Shown piece after piece: positions 50,347-59,144 of a stretch of DNA of 64,000 bases. The position numbers and the translations under genes were made by a program. Below the pieces are notes generated by a model, which saw only the letters and a program-made list of their open reading frames with translations, had not been told where the DNA came from and did no database searches. The stretch covers positions 85,018-149,017 of the forward strand of contig NZ_JARBUY010000003.1 in the NCBI RefSeq assembly GCF_028882255.1. Reading direction: 5' to 3'. Position 1 is the stretch's first letter; every line of letters starts with the position of its first letter. The DNA comes from Maribacter polysaccharolyticus. GTDB taxonomy: Bacteria; Bacteroidota; Bacteroidia; Flavobacteriales; Flavobacteriaceae.

Positions 50347-50892
50347 TTGAAAGTAACAGAGACCCAGTTAAAAGGCTGTTTTAGTTTAGAACCAACGGTC
50401 CATAAAGATGAACGAGGGGTGTTTTATGAATCCTATCACAAGGCCCAATTGGAGGAGGCCCTTGGAGCGCCCATTAATTTTGTTCAGGACAACATTTCGA
50501 TATCCAATAAAGGGGTATTGCGGGGCTTACACTATCAAAGGGGGGAGTTTGCCCAGGCCAAATTGGTACAAGTATTGAAAGGAGCGGTATTGGATGTGGT
50601 GGTCGACCTGCGCAGGGATAGCAATACCTTTGGGCAGCATTTTAAACTTAAACTGTCCTCTGAAAACAGAAAATCCCTTTTTATACCAAAAGGTATGGCC
50701 CATGGGTTCTTGGCACTGACCAACGAGGTGATTTTCGCTTACAAATGTGATGCGTATTACCACCCCCAATCGGAAGCAGGAATTGTATTTAATGACCCGG
50801 AATTAAAAATTGATTGGGAACTATCGGAAATGGATATGATTCTTTCCGAAAAAGATTTAAGATTGCCCCTATGGACGAATCGCAAAATGTAA
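50347..50892 (+). CDS. rmlC: dTDP-4-dehydrorhamnose 3,5-epimerase
   Basis: This 181-aa cupin epimerises dTDP-4-keto-6-deoxyglucose. Motifs are FSLEPTVHKDERGVFYES, FVQDNISISNKGVLRGLHYQ and LFIPKGMAHGFLAL, the last containing the active-site His region. There is no usable upstream ATG: an in-frame TAA lies at 50317-50319, and only TTG codons at 50320 and 50347 are available. I chose 50347, which gives the family start KVTETQLKGC and follows an A/G-rich stretch. It overlaps rmlD by 22 bp. The 283 bp between rmlA and here hold no gene. Confidence 0.93.
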   Translation: MKVTETQLKGCFSLEPTVHKDERGVFYESYHKAQLEEALGAPINFVQDNISISNKGVLRGLHYQRGEFAQAKLVQVLKGAVLDVVVDLRRDSNTFGQHFKLKLSSENRKSLFIPKGMAHGFLALTNEVIFAYKCDAYYHPQSEAGIVFNDPELKIDWELSEMDMILSEKDLRLPLWTNRKM

Positions 50893-51665
50893 AACGCATA
50901 CTGGTGACCGGGGCTTCAGGCCAATTGGGACGAAGTCTTCAGGATTTGGCTCATGTTTACCCTAAAATGGAGTTTGTTTTCCTGGATTCGGATGCTTTGG
51001 ACATAACCGATCACGAAGCAGTTGCCCAAATCTTCCAAACGGATGGTTTTGACTACTGCATCAACTGTGCAGCCTATACCAATGTGGAACAAGCGGAGAA
51101 AAGCCCGGAAAAAGCCTTTAAAGTGAATGCAGAGGCCGTAAAGAACTTGGCTTTGGCTTGTAAAAAATACAGCGTAATATTAATCCATATCTCAACCGAT
51201 TATGTTTTTGATGGGGAAAAAGGTGCGCCTTATACGGTTGATGACCAACCCAACCCCATCAACATGTATGGAAAATCTAAATGGGAGGGAGAAAAATACA
51301 TACAGGAAATATTGGATACCTATTTTATTGTCCGTACTTCTTGGTTGTACCATAAAGAATATGGGAAGAACTTTTATAGAACGATACTGGAAAAAGCACG
51401 GAAAGGAGAGGAATTGCGGGTTACGGATGAGCAAATAGGTTGCCCTACCGATGCGGTAAACCTTGCTCAATATTTACTGAATCTGATCACCTACGAAAAC
51501 CGGCCATATGGCATTTCCCATTTTACGGATGGACAGGCCTTGAGCTGGTACGGGTTTGCCCTCAACATCCTGAAAGGAAATGGGTTGAAAAATACTACAA
51601 TTATTGTGAAGGACAATAATTATCGTAGTTTTGTGAAGAGACCAAAAATAAGCGTATTAAATTAA
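50871..51665 (+). CDS. rmlD: dTDP-4-dehydrorhamnose reductase
   Basis: This 264-aa short-chain reductase forms dTDP-L-rhamnose. The NAD(P)-binding motif GASGQLGR lies at residues 14-21. VINCAAYTNVEQAEK-type residues, STDYVFDG and the YGKSKWEGE catalytic Tyr/Lys motif are present. I chose the ATG at 50871, as a longer frame from 50814 adds residues overlapping rmlC. It is the last gene before base composition becomes clearly more AT-rich. Confidence 0.95.
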   Translation: MDESQNVKRILVTGASGQLGRSLQDLAHVYPKMEFVFLDSDALDITDHEAVAQIFQTDGFDYCINCAAYTNVEQAEKSPEKAFKVNAEAVKNLALACKKYSVILIHISTDYVFDGEKGAPYTVDDQPNPINMYGKSKWEGEKYIQEILDTYFIVRTSWLYHKEYGKNFYRTILEKARKGEELRVTDEQIGCPTDAVNLAQYLLNLITYENRPYGISHFTDGQALSWYGFALNILKGNGLKNTTIIVKDNNYRSFVKRPKISVLN

Positions 51666-51683
51666 TGCTCAATAAAGAATAAA

Positions 51684-52697
51684 ATGGATTTTACTGGTAA
51701 ATCACTCTTAATCACTGGAGGGACTGGTTCCCTAGGAAAGGCTTTAACAAGTCATATATTTACTAATCACTCTGAAATTAGAAGACTAATCATCTTTTCT
51801 AGAGATGAGCAAAAACAATTTCAGATGGCCCAGGAATATCCTACTGATCGATTTCCTCAAATAAGATTTTTTATAGGAGATGTTAGGGATAGAGACCGAT
51901 TGATTAGGGCATTTAAAGGTGTAGATTACGTTATTCATGCAGCCGCTATGAAGCACGTACATCTAGCGGAATATAACCCAGAGGAATGTATAAAAACAAA
52001 CATAGGAGGGGCTCAAAATGTGGTTGATGCTTGTTTTGAGACGAACGTTGAAAGAGTAGTGGCTTTATCTACGGACAAGGCTTGTGCACCCATAAATCTA
52101 TATGGTGCTACAAAGTTAACTTCTGATAAATTATTTATTGCAGCAAATAACATCAAAGGTGATAGCCCTATTCGCTTATCTGTAGTGCGATATGGAAATG
52201 TAATGGGATCTAACGGGTCAGTAATTCCTTTTTTTATAAATAAGAAAAAAGAGGGTTCCTTGCCTATAACCGATCCAAATATGACCCGATTTAATATCTC
52301 ACTACAAGGAGGAGTTGACATGGTAATGCATGCTCTGAAGTATGCATGGGGCGGAGAGCTTTATATTCCAAAAATACCATCGTACAGAATAATGGATGTT
52401 GCTGAAGCGATTGCCCCGGAATGCGATAAGCCAATAGTGGGAATAAGGCCAGGAGAAAAAATCCATGAAGAAATGATTACTCCTTCTGATTCTTTTTACA
52501 CGTATGATCTTGGAAAATATTATACAATATTACCTTCCACCCATAAATGGAAATTAGAAGACTTTATAAAAGAATTTAATGCAAAACCCGTACCATCCAA
52601 TTTTAGTTATAATTCAGGTGAAAATCAGGAGTGGGAAACTGTAGAGAGCTTACGTAAGCTTATAAAAGAACATGTAGATTCAAATTTTGCTATATGA
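51684..52697 (+). CDS. pseB: UDP-N-acetylglucosamine 4,6-dehydratase (inverting)
   Basis: This 337-aa protein catalyses the first step of pseudaminic acid synthesis, dehydration with C5 inversion of UDP-GlcNAc. Visible are the Rossmann motif TGGTGSLGKAL (residues 11-21), the region SRDEQKQFQM, YVIHAAAMKHVHLAEYNP, and the catalytic Tyr140/Lys144 in YGATK. These match PseB rather than RmlB, which would carry a different substrate loop. Its stop overlaps the pseC start by 4 bp, beginning a tightly coupled operon. Confidence 0.95.
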   Translation: MDFTGKSLLITGGTGSLGKALTSHIFTNHSEIRRLIIFSRDEQKQFQMAQEYPTDRFPQIRFFIGDVRDRDRLIRAFKGVDYVIHAAAMKHVHLAEYNPEECIKTNIGGAQNVVDACFETNVERVVALSTDKACAPINLYGATKLTSDKLFIAANNIKGDSPIRLSVVRYGNVMGSNGSVIPFFINKKKEGSLPITDPNMTRFNISLQGGVDMVMHALKYAWGGELYIPKIPSYRIMDVAEAIAPECDKPIVGIRPGEKIHEEMITPSDSFYTYDLGKYYTILPSTHKWKLEDFIKEFNAKPVPSNFSYNSGENQEWETVESLRKLIKEHVDSNFAI

Positions 52698-53842
52698 TGG
52701 GACCGATACCTTATGGACGTCAAAACATAGAGCAAGACGATATTGATGCTGTTGTAAAAACATTAACAGCTGATTTTTTAACACAGGGACCAAAAGTTAA
52801 AGAATTTGAAGATAAGTTTGCAGAATACGTTGGAGCCAAATTTGCCGTAGCTGTAAACAACGCTACTTCTGGATTGCATTTAGCAGTTTTGGCTTTAGGT
52901 TTAAAACCAGGAGAACGTGTAATCACAACGCCAATAACATTTGCGGCTTCTGCTAATTGCGTAAGGTACGCCGGGGGTGAAGTTTGGTTTGCCGATATTG
53001 ACCCCGATACCTATCTGTTATCATTAGAAAGCACCAAAAACCTTATAGAGAGTAAACCAAAAGGCTTCTTTAAAGGAATTATTCCAGTAGATTTTGCGGG
53101 CTTACCGGTAAATTTGGAGGAATTTCGAAATTTAGCCAACATTCATGATCTTTGGATTATTGAAGATGCAGCACACGCTCCAGGGGGGTATTTTATAGAT
53201 TCGAAAGGTGAGCAGCAAAAGTGTGGTAATGGCAATTACGCGGATATCGCTGTATTTTCATTTCATCCAGTTAAACATATTGCCTGTGGTGAAGGTGGTA
53301 TGGTAACTTCCAACTCTGAAGTTCTATACAAGAAATTATCATTGCTGCGAACACATGGAATCACCAAGGAAAACATGAAAGAAGACCATGGGGGTTGGTA
53401 TTACGAAATGCAAGAACTTGGATACAATTATCGACTAACCGATATACAATCTGCACTGGGTATCGCACAACTTTTTAAAAACGATGCAGGTGTTAAAAGA
53501 AGGAATATTATTGCCGAAACTTATAAAAAATCGTTTAAAGGCAAAATTAAATACCAAAGCTTACCGGGAGGCATGGTCAATGCTCATCATTTATTTGTAA
53601 TCGAGGTTGATGATAGAAAGGGATTATATGAATTTTTAAAAGCTAATAATATTTTTGCACAAATACATTATATACCCGTTCATACTTTACCATACTATAA
53701 AAACATTGACTATGGAAATGTTGATTTAAAAAATGCTGAAAATTACTATTCCAAGTGCATAAGTTTGCCCATGTATCCAGGTTTAACCGATGACGAGCAA
53801 GAATTTGTAATAAATAAAACACTAGGATTCATTAATGGCTAA
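52694..53842 (+). CDS. pseC: UDP-4-amino-4,6-dideoxy-N-acetyl-beta-L-altrosamine transaminase
   Basis: This 382-aa PLP-dependent DegT/DnrJ/EryC1 aminotransferase installs the 4-amino group. The PLP Lys is Lys194 in FHPVKHIACGEGGM. NNATSGLHLA and the DAAHAPGG loop bind cofactor and substrate. YGRQNIEQDDIDAV at the N-terminus is typical of PseC. It overlaps pseB by 4 bp and pseF by 8 bp. Confidence 0.95.
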   Translation: MMGPIPYGRQNIEQDDIDAVVKTLTADFLTQGPKVKEFEDKFAEYVGAKFAVAVNNATSGLHLAVLALGLKPGERVITTPITFAASANCVRYAGGEVWFADIDPDTYLLSLESTKNLIESKPKGFFKGIIPVDFAGLPVNLEEFRNLANIHDLWIIEDAAHAPGGYFIDSKGEQQKCGNGNYADIAVFSFHPVKHIACGEGGMVTSNSEVLYKKLSLLRTHGITKENMKEDHGGWYYEMQELGYNYRLTDIQSALGIAQLFKNDAGVKRRNIIAETYKKSFKGKIKYQSLPGGMVNAHHLFVIEVDDRKGLYEFLKANNIFAQIHYIPVHTLPYYKNIDYGNVDLKNAENYYSKCISLPMYPGLTDDEQEFVINKTLGFING

Positions 53843-54545
53843 TTTAGCTATCATACCGGCCAGAGGTGGAAGCAAACGTATTCCAAGAAAGAATATTAAA
53901 TTCTTTTTAGGTAAGCCGATTATTGCTTATTCCATTGAAGCAGCATTAAAAAGCGAATTGTTCGAGGAGGTAATGGTATCTACCGACGATGAGGAAATTG
54001 CAAAAATTGCTAGTGACTATGGAGCGAAAGTTCCTTTTTTAAGAACTGATAAGAATTCAGATGACTTTGCAACAACTGTAGAAGTTATTACTGAAGTTAT
54101 TGAGAATTACAAGAAGATTGATAAAACATTTGATTACATATGTTGTATTTATCCCACAGCTCCTTTTGTCACTATACAAAAATTAACGAATAGTTTAAAA
54201 ATTTTAAAAAAAAATAGTTTAGATACAGTATTGCCTGTAATTCAATATAGTTTCCCTGTCCAGAGAGCTATGAGAGCATTTCAAAAAAATCTTATCCGTA
54301 TGATTCAACCCGAATACATAAATACACGATCTCAAGATTTAGAGCCGACATATCATGATGCAGGACAATTTTATTGGATGAGAACAGAGAAGATTGTAGC
54401 ACAAAAGAAATTATGGACAGATTGTACGGGATTTATTGAAATTAGTGAGATAGAGGCCCAAGATATTGATACTGTAACCGACTGGAAAATAGCTGAATTA
54501 AAATATAAACTGATGATTGATGGGGAAGAAACGGATTCTATTTAG
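53835..54545 (+). CDS. pseF: Pseudaminic acid cytidylyltransferase
   Basis: This 236-aa enzyme activates the nine-carbon sugar to its CMP form. The CMP-sialate-synthetase signature IIPARGGSKRIPRKNIKFF is at residues 5-23, followed by STDDEEIAKIA and CCIYPTAPFV. QFYWMRTEKI is typical of PseF. It overlaps pseC at its start and pseG at its end, so all are translated from one message. Confidence 0.95.
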   Translation: MANLAIIPARGGSKRIPRKNIKFFLGKPIIAYSIEAALKSELFEEVMVSTDDEEIAKIASDYGAKVPFLRTDKNSDDFATTVEVITEVIENYKKIDKTFDYICCIYPTAPFVTIQKLTNSLKILKKNSLDTVLPVIQYSFPVQRAMRAFQKNLIRMIQPEYINTRSQDLEPTYHDAGQFYWMRTEKIVAQKKLWTDCTGFIEISEIEAQDIDTVTDWKIAELKYKLMIDGEETDSI

Positions 54546-55539
54546 AGCAGATGGAAATTCTAAAACTGGTTTAGGGCATTTATATCGAGTTTTTGCATTA
54601 ATAGAAATGATAAAAGAAGATTACGAATATACCCTGTTAATAAGAGAAGATTCAGAATTAGTCGTCATTCCGAAATCATATAACTTAGATGTTATTCCAT
54701 CAAGGTTTGATACTCTAGAAGAGCCTAATTGGATACTGAAAAAATACGAACCTACAACTAACATTATCATAGCCGATGGCTATGCATATAATTCAAGTTA
54801 TCAAAAGGAAATTAAGAAAGCTGGATATAAACTTATTTATATAGATGATTTAACAACAATCGAAATGTCTGCTGATATTGTTGTTAATCATTCTTTAATT
54901 GTAAAACCAGAACATTTTAGAGCAAAACCAAATACTAAATTTGCCTTAGGTGCTAACTACGCAATGTTGAGGCCTAAGTTCATTGAAATTGCTAAAAGAA
55001 ATAAACGACCTAGTAATGTTAAAGAAGTACTTGTAAGTTTTGGTGGTGCGGATTTTTATGATTTAACAAGTAAGGCTGTTAAAGCTTTAACTCAAATAAG
55101 TTCTATAAAAAAAATTAATGTTTTAATTGGAGCTGCAAATAAAAACCAACATGTATACAAAATTGAGAAGGAATATAAGAATGTAATTATTCATAAAAAT
55201 CTAGCTGAAGCAGAGGTGATAGATGTTATGGAAAAGTGTCAGCTTGCTATTATTCCTTCAAGTACAATTAGTTATGAAGTGTGTTCAGTGAAAATGTTGG
55301 TAATTTGCGGATATTTTATTGACAATCAAGAATTAATATATCATGGATTAAAAGGAAAAAATGTAATTTATCCAGCAGGAGATTTTAAAATGTATGATTC
55401 TCTACGTTTTGAACAAGTTATAAACGAGGTAATTGAATTTGATTTAATAAAACAAAATGAAATGCTTAAAAATCAAAAAACTTTGTTTGATGGAAATCAA
55501 AAAGAACGATTCTTGGACATTATTAAAAAGATTAGTTAA
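54520..55539 (+). CDS. pseG: UDP-2,4-diacetamido-2,4,6-trideoxy-beta-L-altropyranose hydrolase (PseG)
   Basis: This 339-aa GT-B-fold enzyme removes UDP from the 2,4-di-N-acyl sugar. Motifs are RADGNSKTGLGHLYR (with the catalytic-region His), IYIDDLTTIEMSADIVVNHS and LVSFGGADFYDLT. I used the ATG at 54520; a TTG at 54517 precedes it. It overlaps pseF by 26 bp. No PseH acetyltransferase follows; two formyltransferase-like genes occupy that place, so the substrate here may be formylated. Confidence 0.9.
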   Translation: MGKKRILFRADGNSKTGLGHLYRVFALIEMIKEDYEYTLLIREDSELVVIPKSYNLDVIPSRFDTLEEPNWILKKYEPTTNIIIADGYAYNSSYQKEIKKAGYKLIYIDDLTTIEMSADIVVNHSLIVKPEHFRAKPNTKFALGANYAMLRPKFIEIAKRNKRPSNVKEVLVSFGGADFYDLTSKAVKALTQISSIKKINVLIGAANKNQHVYKIEKEYKNVIIHKNLAEAEVIDVMEKCQLAIIPSSTISYEVCSVKMLVICGYFIDNQELIYHGLKGKNVIYPAGDFKMYDSLRFEQVINEVIEFDLIKQNEMLKNQKTLFDGNQKERFLDIIKKIS

Positions 55540-56177
55540 TGAAAATTCAGATTTTAGTCGATAATCCATATTCTTGGATCCTACCGTATTCAAAGCAATT
55601 AATTTTAGAAATTTATAATGAATTTGGACTTAAAGCAACCCTTTTACATAAGCATGAAGATGTTGTAAAAGGAGATTTATTGTTTCTTTTAGCTTGTGAA
55701 AAAATCTTCAAAAATTTAGATTATAATTCCCATAACTTAGTGATTCATGAAAGTGACTTGCCAAAAGGTAAAGGGTGGTCTCCACTTACATGGCAAATTT
55801 TAGAAGGTAAAAATAAAATACCGATAACTTTATTTGAAGCAGCTGTAGCAGTGGATGCTGGAAAAATCTATCTGCAAGATTATATAGAATTAGTTGGACA
55901 TGAATTGTTAACAGAGATAAAACACCAACAGGGGCTAAAAACAATTGAATTAATAATAAAATTTATAAGAAATAAAACCCGAATTTCAGGAAAATCGCAA
56001 AAAGGCGTATCTACTTATTATACCAAAAGAGGCCCCAATGATAGTGCATTAGATATTCATAAATCAATTGATGAGCAGTTTAATCTACTAAGAATAGTTG
56101 ATAATGACCGATATCCGGCATTTTTTGAGAAAAATGGGCAGAAATACATTATAAAAATTTACAAAGATGGCATCTAA
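55539..56177 (+). CDS. Formyltransferase-family protein 1 (probable sugar N-formyltransferase)
   Basis: This 212-aa protein resembles the catalytic domain of 10-formyl-THF-dependent formyltransferases. HNLVIHESDLPKGKGWSPL holds the Asn/His part of the active site, and VAVDAGKIY supplies the Asp. It is shorter than Met-tRNA formyltransferases and lacks their C-terminal domain, as sugar formyltransferases do. The start ATG overlaps the pseG stop by one base. The conserved C-terminal motif RIVDNDRYPAFFE resembles that of the next gene. The likely substrate is the 4-amino group made by PseC, or the amine freed by the deacetylase; which one is inference. Confidence 0.8.
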   Translation: MKIQILVDNPYSWILPYSKQLILEIYNEFGLKATLLHKHEDVVKGDLLFLLACEKIFKNLDYNSHNLVIHESDLPKGKGWSPLTWQILEGKNKIPITLFEAAVAVDAGKIYLQDYIELVGHELLTEIKHQQGLKTIELIIKFIRNKTRISGKSQKGVSTYYTKRGPNDSALDIHKSIDEQFNLLRIVDNDRYPAFFEKNGQKYIIKIYKDGI

Positions 56178-56850
56178 TTATATTATATTATCGAGTAAAG
56201 CTTGGAATATAGATTTAGTTGAGAGGCTTAAATTGGATGCGCCAGAATCTAATTGGCATTATATTTCAAGAAAAGAAGATTTTAATTTAGAGGTTCTTGA
56301 GAAAATTAAGCCAGAGAAAATCTTTATACCGCATTGGTCTTATATTATTCCAGAATCCATTTTTATAAATTTTGACTGCGTTGTTTTTCATATGACGGAT
56401 TTACCATACGGTAGAGGAGGGAGTCCTCTGCAAAATCTTATTGCTAATGGGTTAGAGCATACAAAAATCTCTGCAATTAAAGTTGTAAAAGAATTGGATG
56501 CTGGACCAATCTATTTAAAAAGTGAGTTAGGCTTGTATGGAACTGCAGAAGAGATTTTTATCAGAGCCAATCATATTATTTACAATATGATAATTAAAAT
56601 TAAAAATGAATCCCCTATTTTATCAGAGCAAGAAGGCAAAATTACCACATTTAAAAGGAGAACGCCTAAAATGAGTTCAATAGAAGACTTAAAGGAATTA
56701 GAAGATATATTTAATCATATTAGAATGTTAGATGCCGATGGTTATCCACATGCCTATTTAGAAACTGAAAGATTAAAATTGGAATTTACAAGAGCGTCAT
56801 TAAAAGCAGATAAATCTATAATTGCAGATGTTAGAATCACTAAAAAATAA
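56167..56850 (+). CDS. Formyltransferase-family protein 2 (probable sugar N-formyltransferase)
   Basis: This 227-aa protein is a second formyltransferase-fold protein. FHMTDLPYGRGGSPLQNLI contains the active-site His, and KELDAGPIYLK contains the Asp. RMLDADGYPHAYLE near the C-terminus parallels the first copy. The two proteins are paralogous but clearly diverged, so they probably act on different amines. It overlaps the genes on both sides. Confidence 0.82.
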   Translation: MASNYIILSSKAWNIDLVERLKLDAPESNWHYISRKEDFNLEVLEKIKPEKIFIPHWSYIIPESIFINFDCVVFHMTDLPYGRGGSPLQNLIANGLEHTKISAIKVVKELDAGPIYLKSELGLYGTAEEIFIRANHIIYNMIIKIKNESPILSEQEGKITTFKRRTPKMSSIEDLKELEDIFNHIRMLDADGYPHAYLETERLKLEFTRASLKADKSIIADVRITKK

Positions 56851-57538
56851 AAAAATACTTGTCGTTGTTGCACACCCTGACGATGAACTATTAGGGCTAG
56901 GAGCTAGTATGCATCTACTTATTAAAAAACACAACTGTAAAATAAGGGCCGTTATTTTAGGAGAAGGGATAACTAGTAGATCAGATCAACGTGATGCCGA
57001 AAAATGGAAAGACGAGTTAAAACAACATAAACAAAATATAGAAGACGCGATTTCCCAAATAGGATATGAATCTGTTGGTATTTACGATTTCCCAGATAAT
57101 AGATTTGATTCTATTGCACTGTTAGACATCATAAAAGTTGTGGAAAAGGAAAAAGCTGATTTTGATCCTGAGATAATTTTTACTCATCATGGAGGAGACG
57201 TCAATGTAGACCATCAAAGAACTTTTGAAGCAGTAATAACTGCCACTAGACCCATGGAGCATGAAAAAGCAAAAACGATTATCACCTTTGAAACACCTTC
57301 GGGTACTGAGTGGAGAGCTTCATCCGATCCAAGACATTTTATCCCTAATTTTTACATTTCGGTTAGCGAAGAAGATATTGAAGCAAAAATTAGGGGGATG
57401 GAATCTTATAAATTTGAAAAGCGAGAATTTCCACATCCAAGATCACCAAAGGCATTAACTATTTTGGCACAACAAAGAGGTATTTCAGTTGGTAGAACAT
57501 ATGCAGAGGCTTTTTGTATTGTTAGAAATGTTGACTAA
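56828..57538 (+). CDS. PIG-L family deacetylase
   Basis: This 236-aa protein has the metal-binding motif AHPDDE at residues 15-20 and a downstream H-x-D-H-type motif (THHGGDVNVDHQ), as in GlcNAc-PI/LPS de-N-acetylases and BshB. In this operon it probably removes an N-acetyl group from a pseudaminic precursor or product. I used the ATG at 56828; a TTG at 56822 is an alternative. It overlaps the second formyltransferase by 23 bp. A remnant of a different PIG-L gene lies at 58802-58964. Confidence 0.9.
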   Translation: MLESLKNKKILVVVAHPDDELLGLGASMHLLIKKHNCKIRAVILGEGITSRSDQRDAEKWKDELKQHKQNIEDAISQIGYESVGIYDFPDNRFDSIALLDIIKVVEKEKADFDPEIIFTHHGGDVNVDHQRTFEAVITATRPMEHEKAKTIITFETPSGTEWRASSDPRHFIPNFYISVSEEDIEAKIRGMESYKFEKREFPHPRSPKALTILAQQRGISVGRTYAEAFCIVRNVD

Positions 57539-57569
57539 TTATAAAAAATAAACACTAAGTAATACAAAT

Positions 57570-58613
57570 ATGAAAATAGGAAATAGGCAAATTGGAAATA
57601 ACAATCCTTGTTTTATTATAGCAGAATTATCTGCAAATCATAATGGGGATTTAAATGTTGCGATCGAAACAATAAGAGCTGCAAAAAGAACGGGAGCTGA
57701 TGCCATTAAGCTTCAGACATACACTCCAGACACCATGACTATAGATGCTAATAACGAACACTTTAAAATTACAGTTGGTACTTTATGGGATGGTAAAACA
57801 CTTTATGAACTGTATGGGGAGGCTTATACTCCTTGGGAGTGGCATAAAAGACTGTTTGAGGTAGCGGAGGAAGAAGGATTAATTTGTTTTTCATCTCCTT
57901 TTGATATTACGGCGGTAGATTTTCTTGAAGATTTAAATGTTCCAGCTTATAAAATAGCCTCATTCGAGATTCAAGATATTCCATTAATAGAATATGCCGC
58001 ATCAAAAGGAAAGCCTATTATAATTTCTACTGGAATAGCAGAAGAGGAAGACATCCAATTAGCTGTAGATACTTGCAGGAGCGTTGGTAATAATGATATT
58101 ATTTTATTGAAATGCACATCTTCATATCCTGCTCCCTTAGAATTAGCGAATTTAAATACGATTCCAGATTTAAAAACGCGCTTTCAAGTAGAGGTAGGGT
58201 TTAGTGACCATACATATGGTTCTTTAGCGCCGACAGTAGCAACAACTCTAGGAGCCAAGGTAATAGAAAAGCATTTTATTTTAGACAAGAGTATAGGAGG
58301 ACCAGATGCTGATTTTTCTTTAGATGTTAATGAATTTACAGAAATGGTAAACCGTGTCAGAGATACAGAAAAACTATTAGGAAAAGTATCTTATGAAATT
58401 TCTGAAAAAGTAAAAAATAACAGAAAGTTTGCAAGATCTCTTTTTATTGTCAAAGATGTTAAAGCCGGAGACGTAATAAGCGAAGATAATGTACGTTCAA
58501 TTCGGCCTGGTTATGGAATACATCCAAAATATTATAATGATTTGTTGGGTAAAACGTTTCTTATAGCTAAAAAAGCGGGGACTCCTTTGGAGTTTGATTT
58601 AATCCAGGAGTGA
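57570..58613 (+). CDS. pseI: Pseudaminic acid synthase
   Basis: This 347-aa NeuB-family enzyme condenses the free 6-deoxy-AltdiNAc-type sugar with phosphoenolpyruvate. The N-terminal TIM-barrel motif is FIIAELSANHNGDLNVA. IISTGIAEEEDI, LLKCTSSYPAP and VGFSDHTYGSLAPT are family motifs. The C-terminal SAF (antifreeze-like) domain starts around residue 285 (ARSLFIVKDVKAGDVI). Motif details favour PseI over NeuB/LegI. It ends the pse operon. Confidence 0.94.
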   Translation: MKIGNRQIGNNNPCFIIAELSANHNGDLNVAIETIRAAKRTGADAIKLQTYTPDTMTIDANNEHFKITVGTLWDGKTLYELYGEAYTPWEWHKRLFEVAEEEGLICFSSPFDITAVDFLEDLNVPAYKIASFEIQDIPLIEYAASKGKPIIISTGIAEEEDIQLAVDTCRSVGNNDIILLKCTSSYPAPLELANLNTIPDLKTRFQVEVGFSDHTYGSLAPTVATTLGAKVIEKHFILDKSIGGPDADFSLDVNEFTEMVNRVRDTEKLLGKVSYEISEKVKNNRKFARSLFIVKDVKAGDVISEDNVRSIRPGYGIHPKYYNDLLGKTFLIAKKAGTPLEFDLIQE

Positions 58614-59144
58614 AAGAAAAGGTTCGAAGGGGCTTTATACCAATAGCAATCAATATAGTTTTGATAGCAGAAATAAAAATAACAAGGCCTTTAATAAATG
58701 ATTAAACCCGTATATTATAATTTTTGAAATACCTTCAGAAATGAATGGATTTTTTCTACTGAAATAAAACAATTTATTGTCAGTTTATTTTTGAAATAAG
58801 CGAAAAGCATATTAAGCCAAAAATAAAAGGCTATCAATTTCAAAAAAGAGAGTTCCTGTACCCAAAGTCACCTGGAGCATTGACCATTTTAGCGAAGCAC
58901 AGGGGGCCTTATGGTTGGTAAGCCATTGGCAGAGGCCTTTTGTATCGCGCGGATATTTAAGTAATATAAGCATATTTTTGTAAATTATAACTATTCAATA
59001 AATTCGAATTATTACATTAATTTTTAAATCTTTAGTCTGAGTTCTAAATGGAAGGATTTAAGGTTTAGCAGAAAATAGTAATATTATATTTTAGTTAAAA
59101 TATAAAAAGCAAGAGAGTCTATATGCATCAAAAAAGCTTTGTTA
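58614..59144. other. Intergenic scar between pseI and the flippase gene
   Basis: These 531 bp have no intact gene. The middle contains a decayed PIG-L deacetylase fragment (58802-58964). The remaining sequence is AT-rich without recognisable motifs. Confidence 0.6.
58802..58964 (+). pseudogene. Frameshifted C-terminal remnant of a PIG-L family deacetylase
   Basis: In one frame the codons read YQFQKREFLYPKSPGALT then ILAKHRG. After a +1/-1 shift near 58903 another frame continues GLMVGKPLAEAFCIARIF and stops at 58962-58964. This aligns with the last 40 residues of the intact PIG-L protein (KFEKREFPHPRSPKALT, ILAQQRGISVGRTYAEAFCI). The DNA has diverged and is less AT-rich than its surroundings, so it is not a recent copy of that gene. 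Confidence 0.7.
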
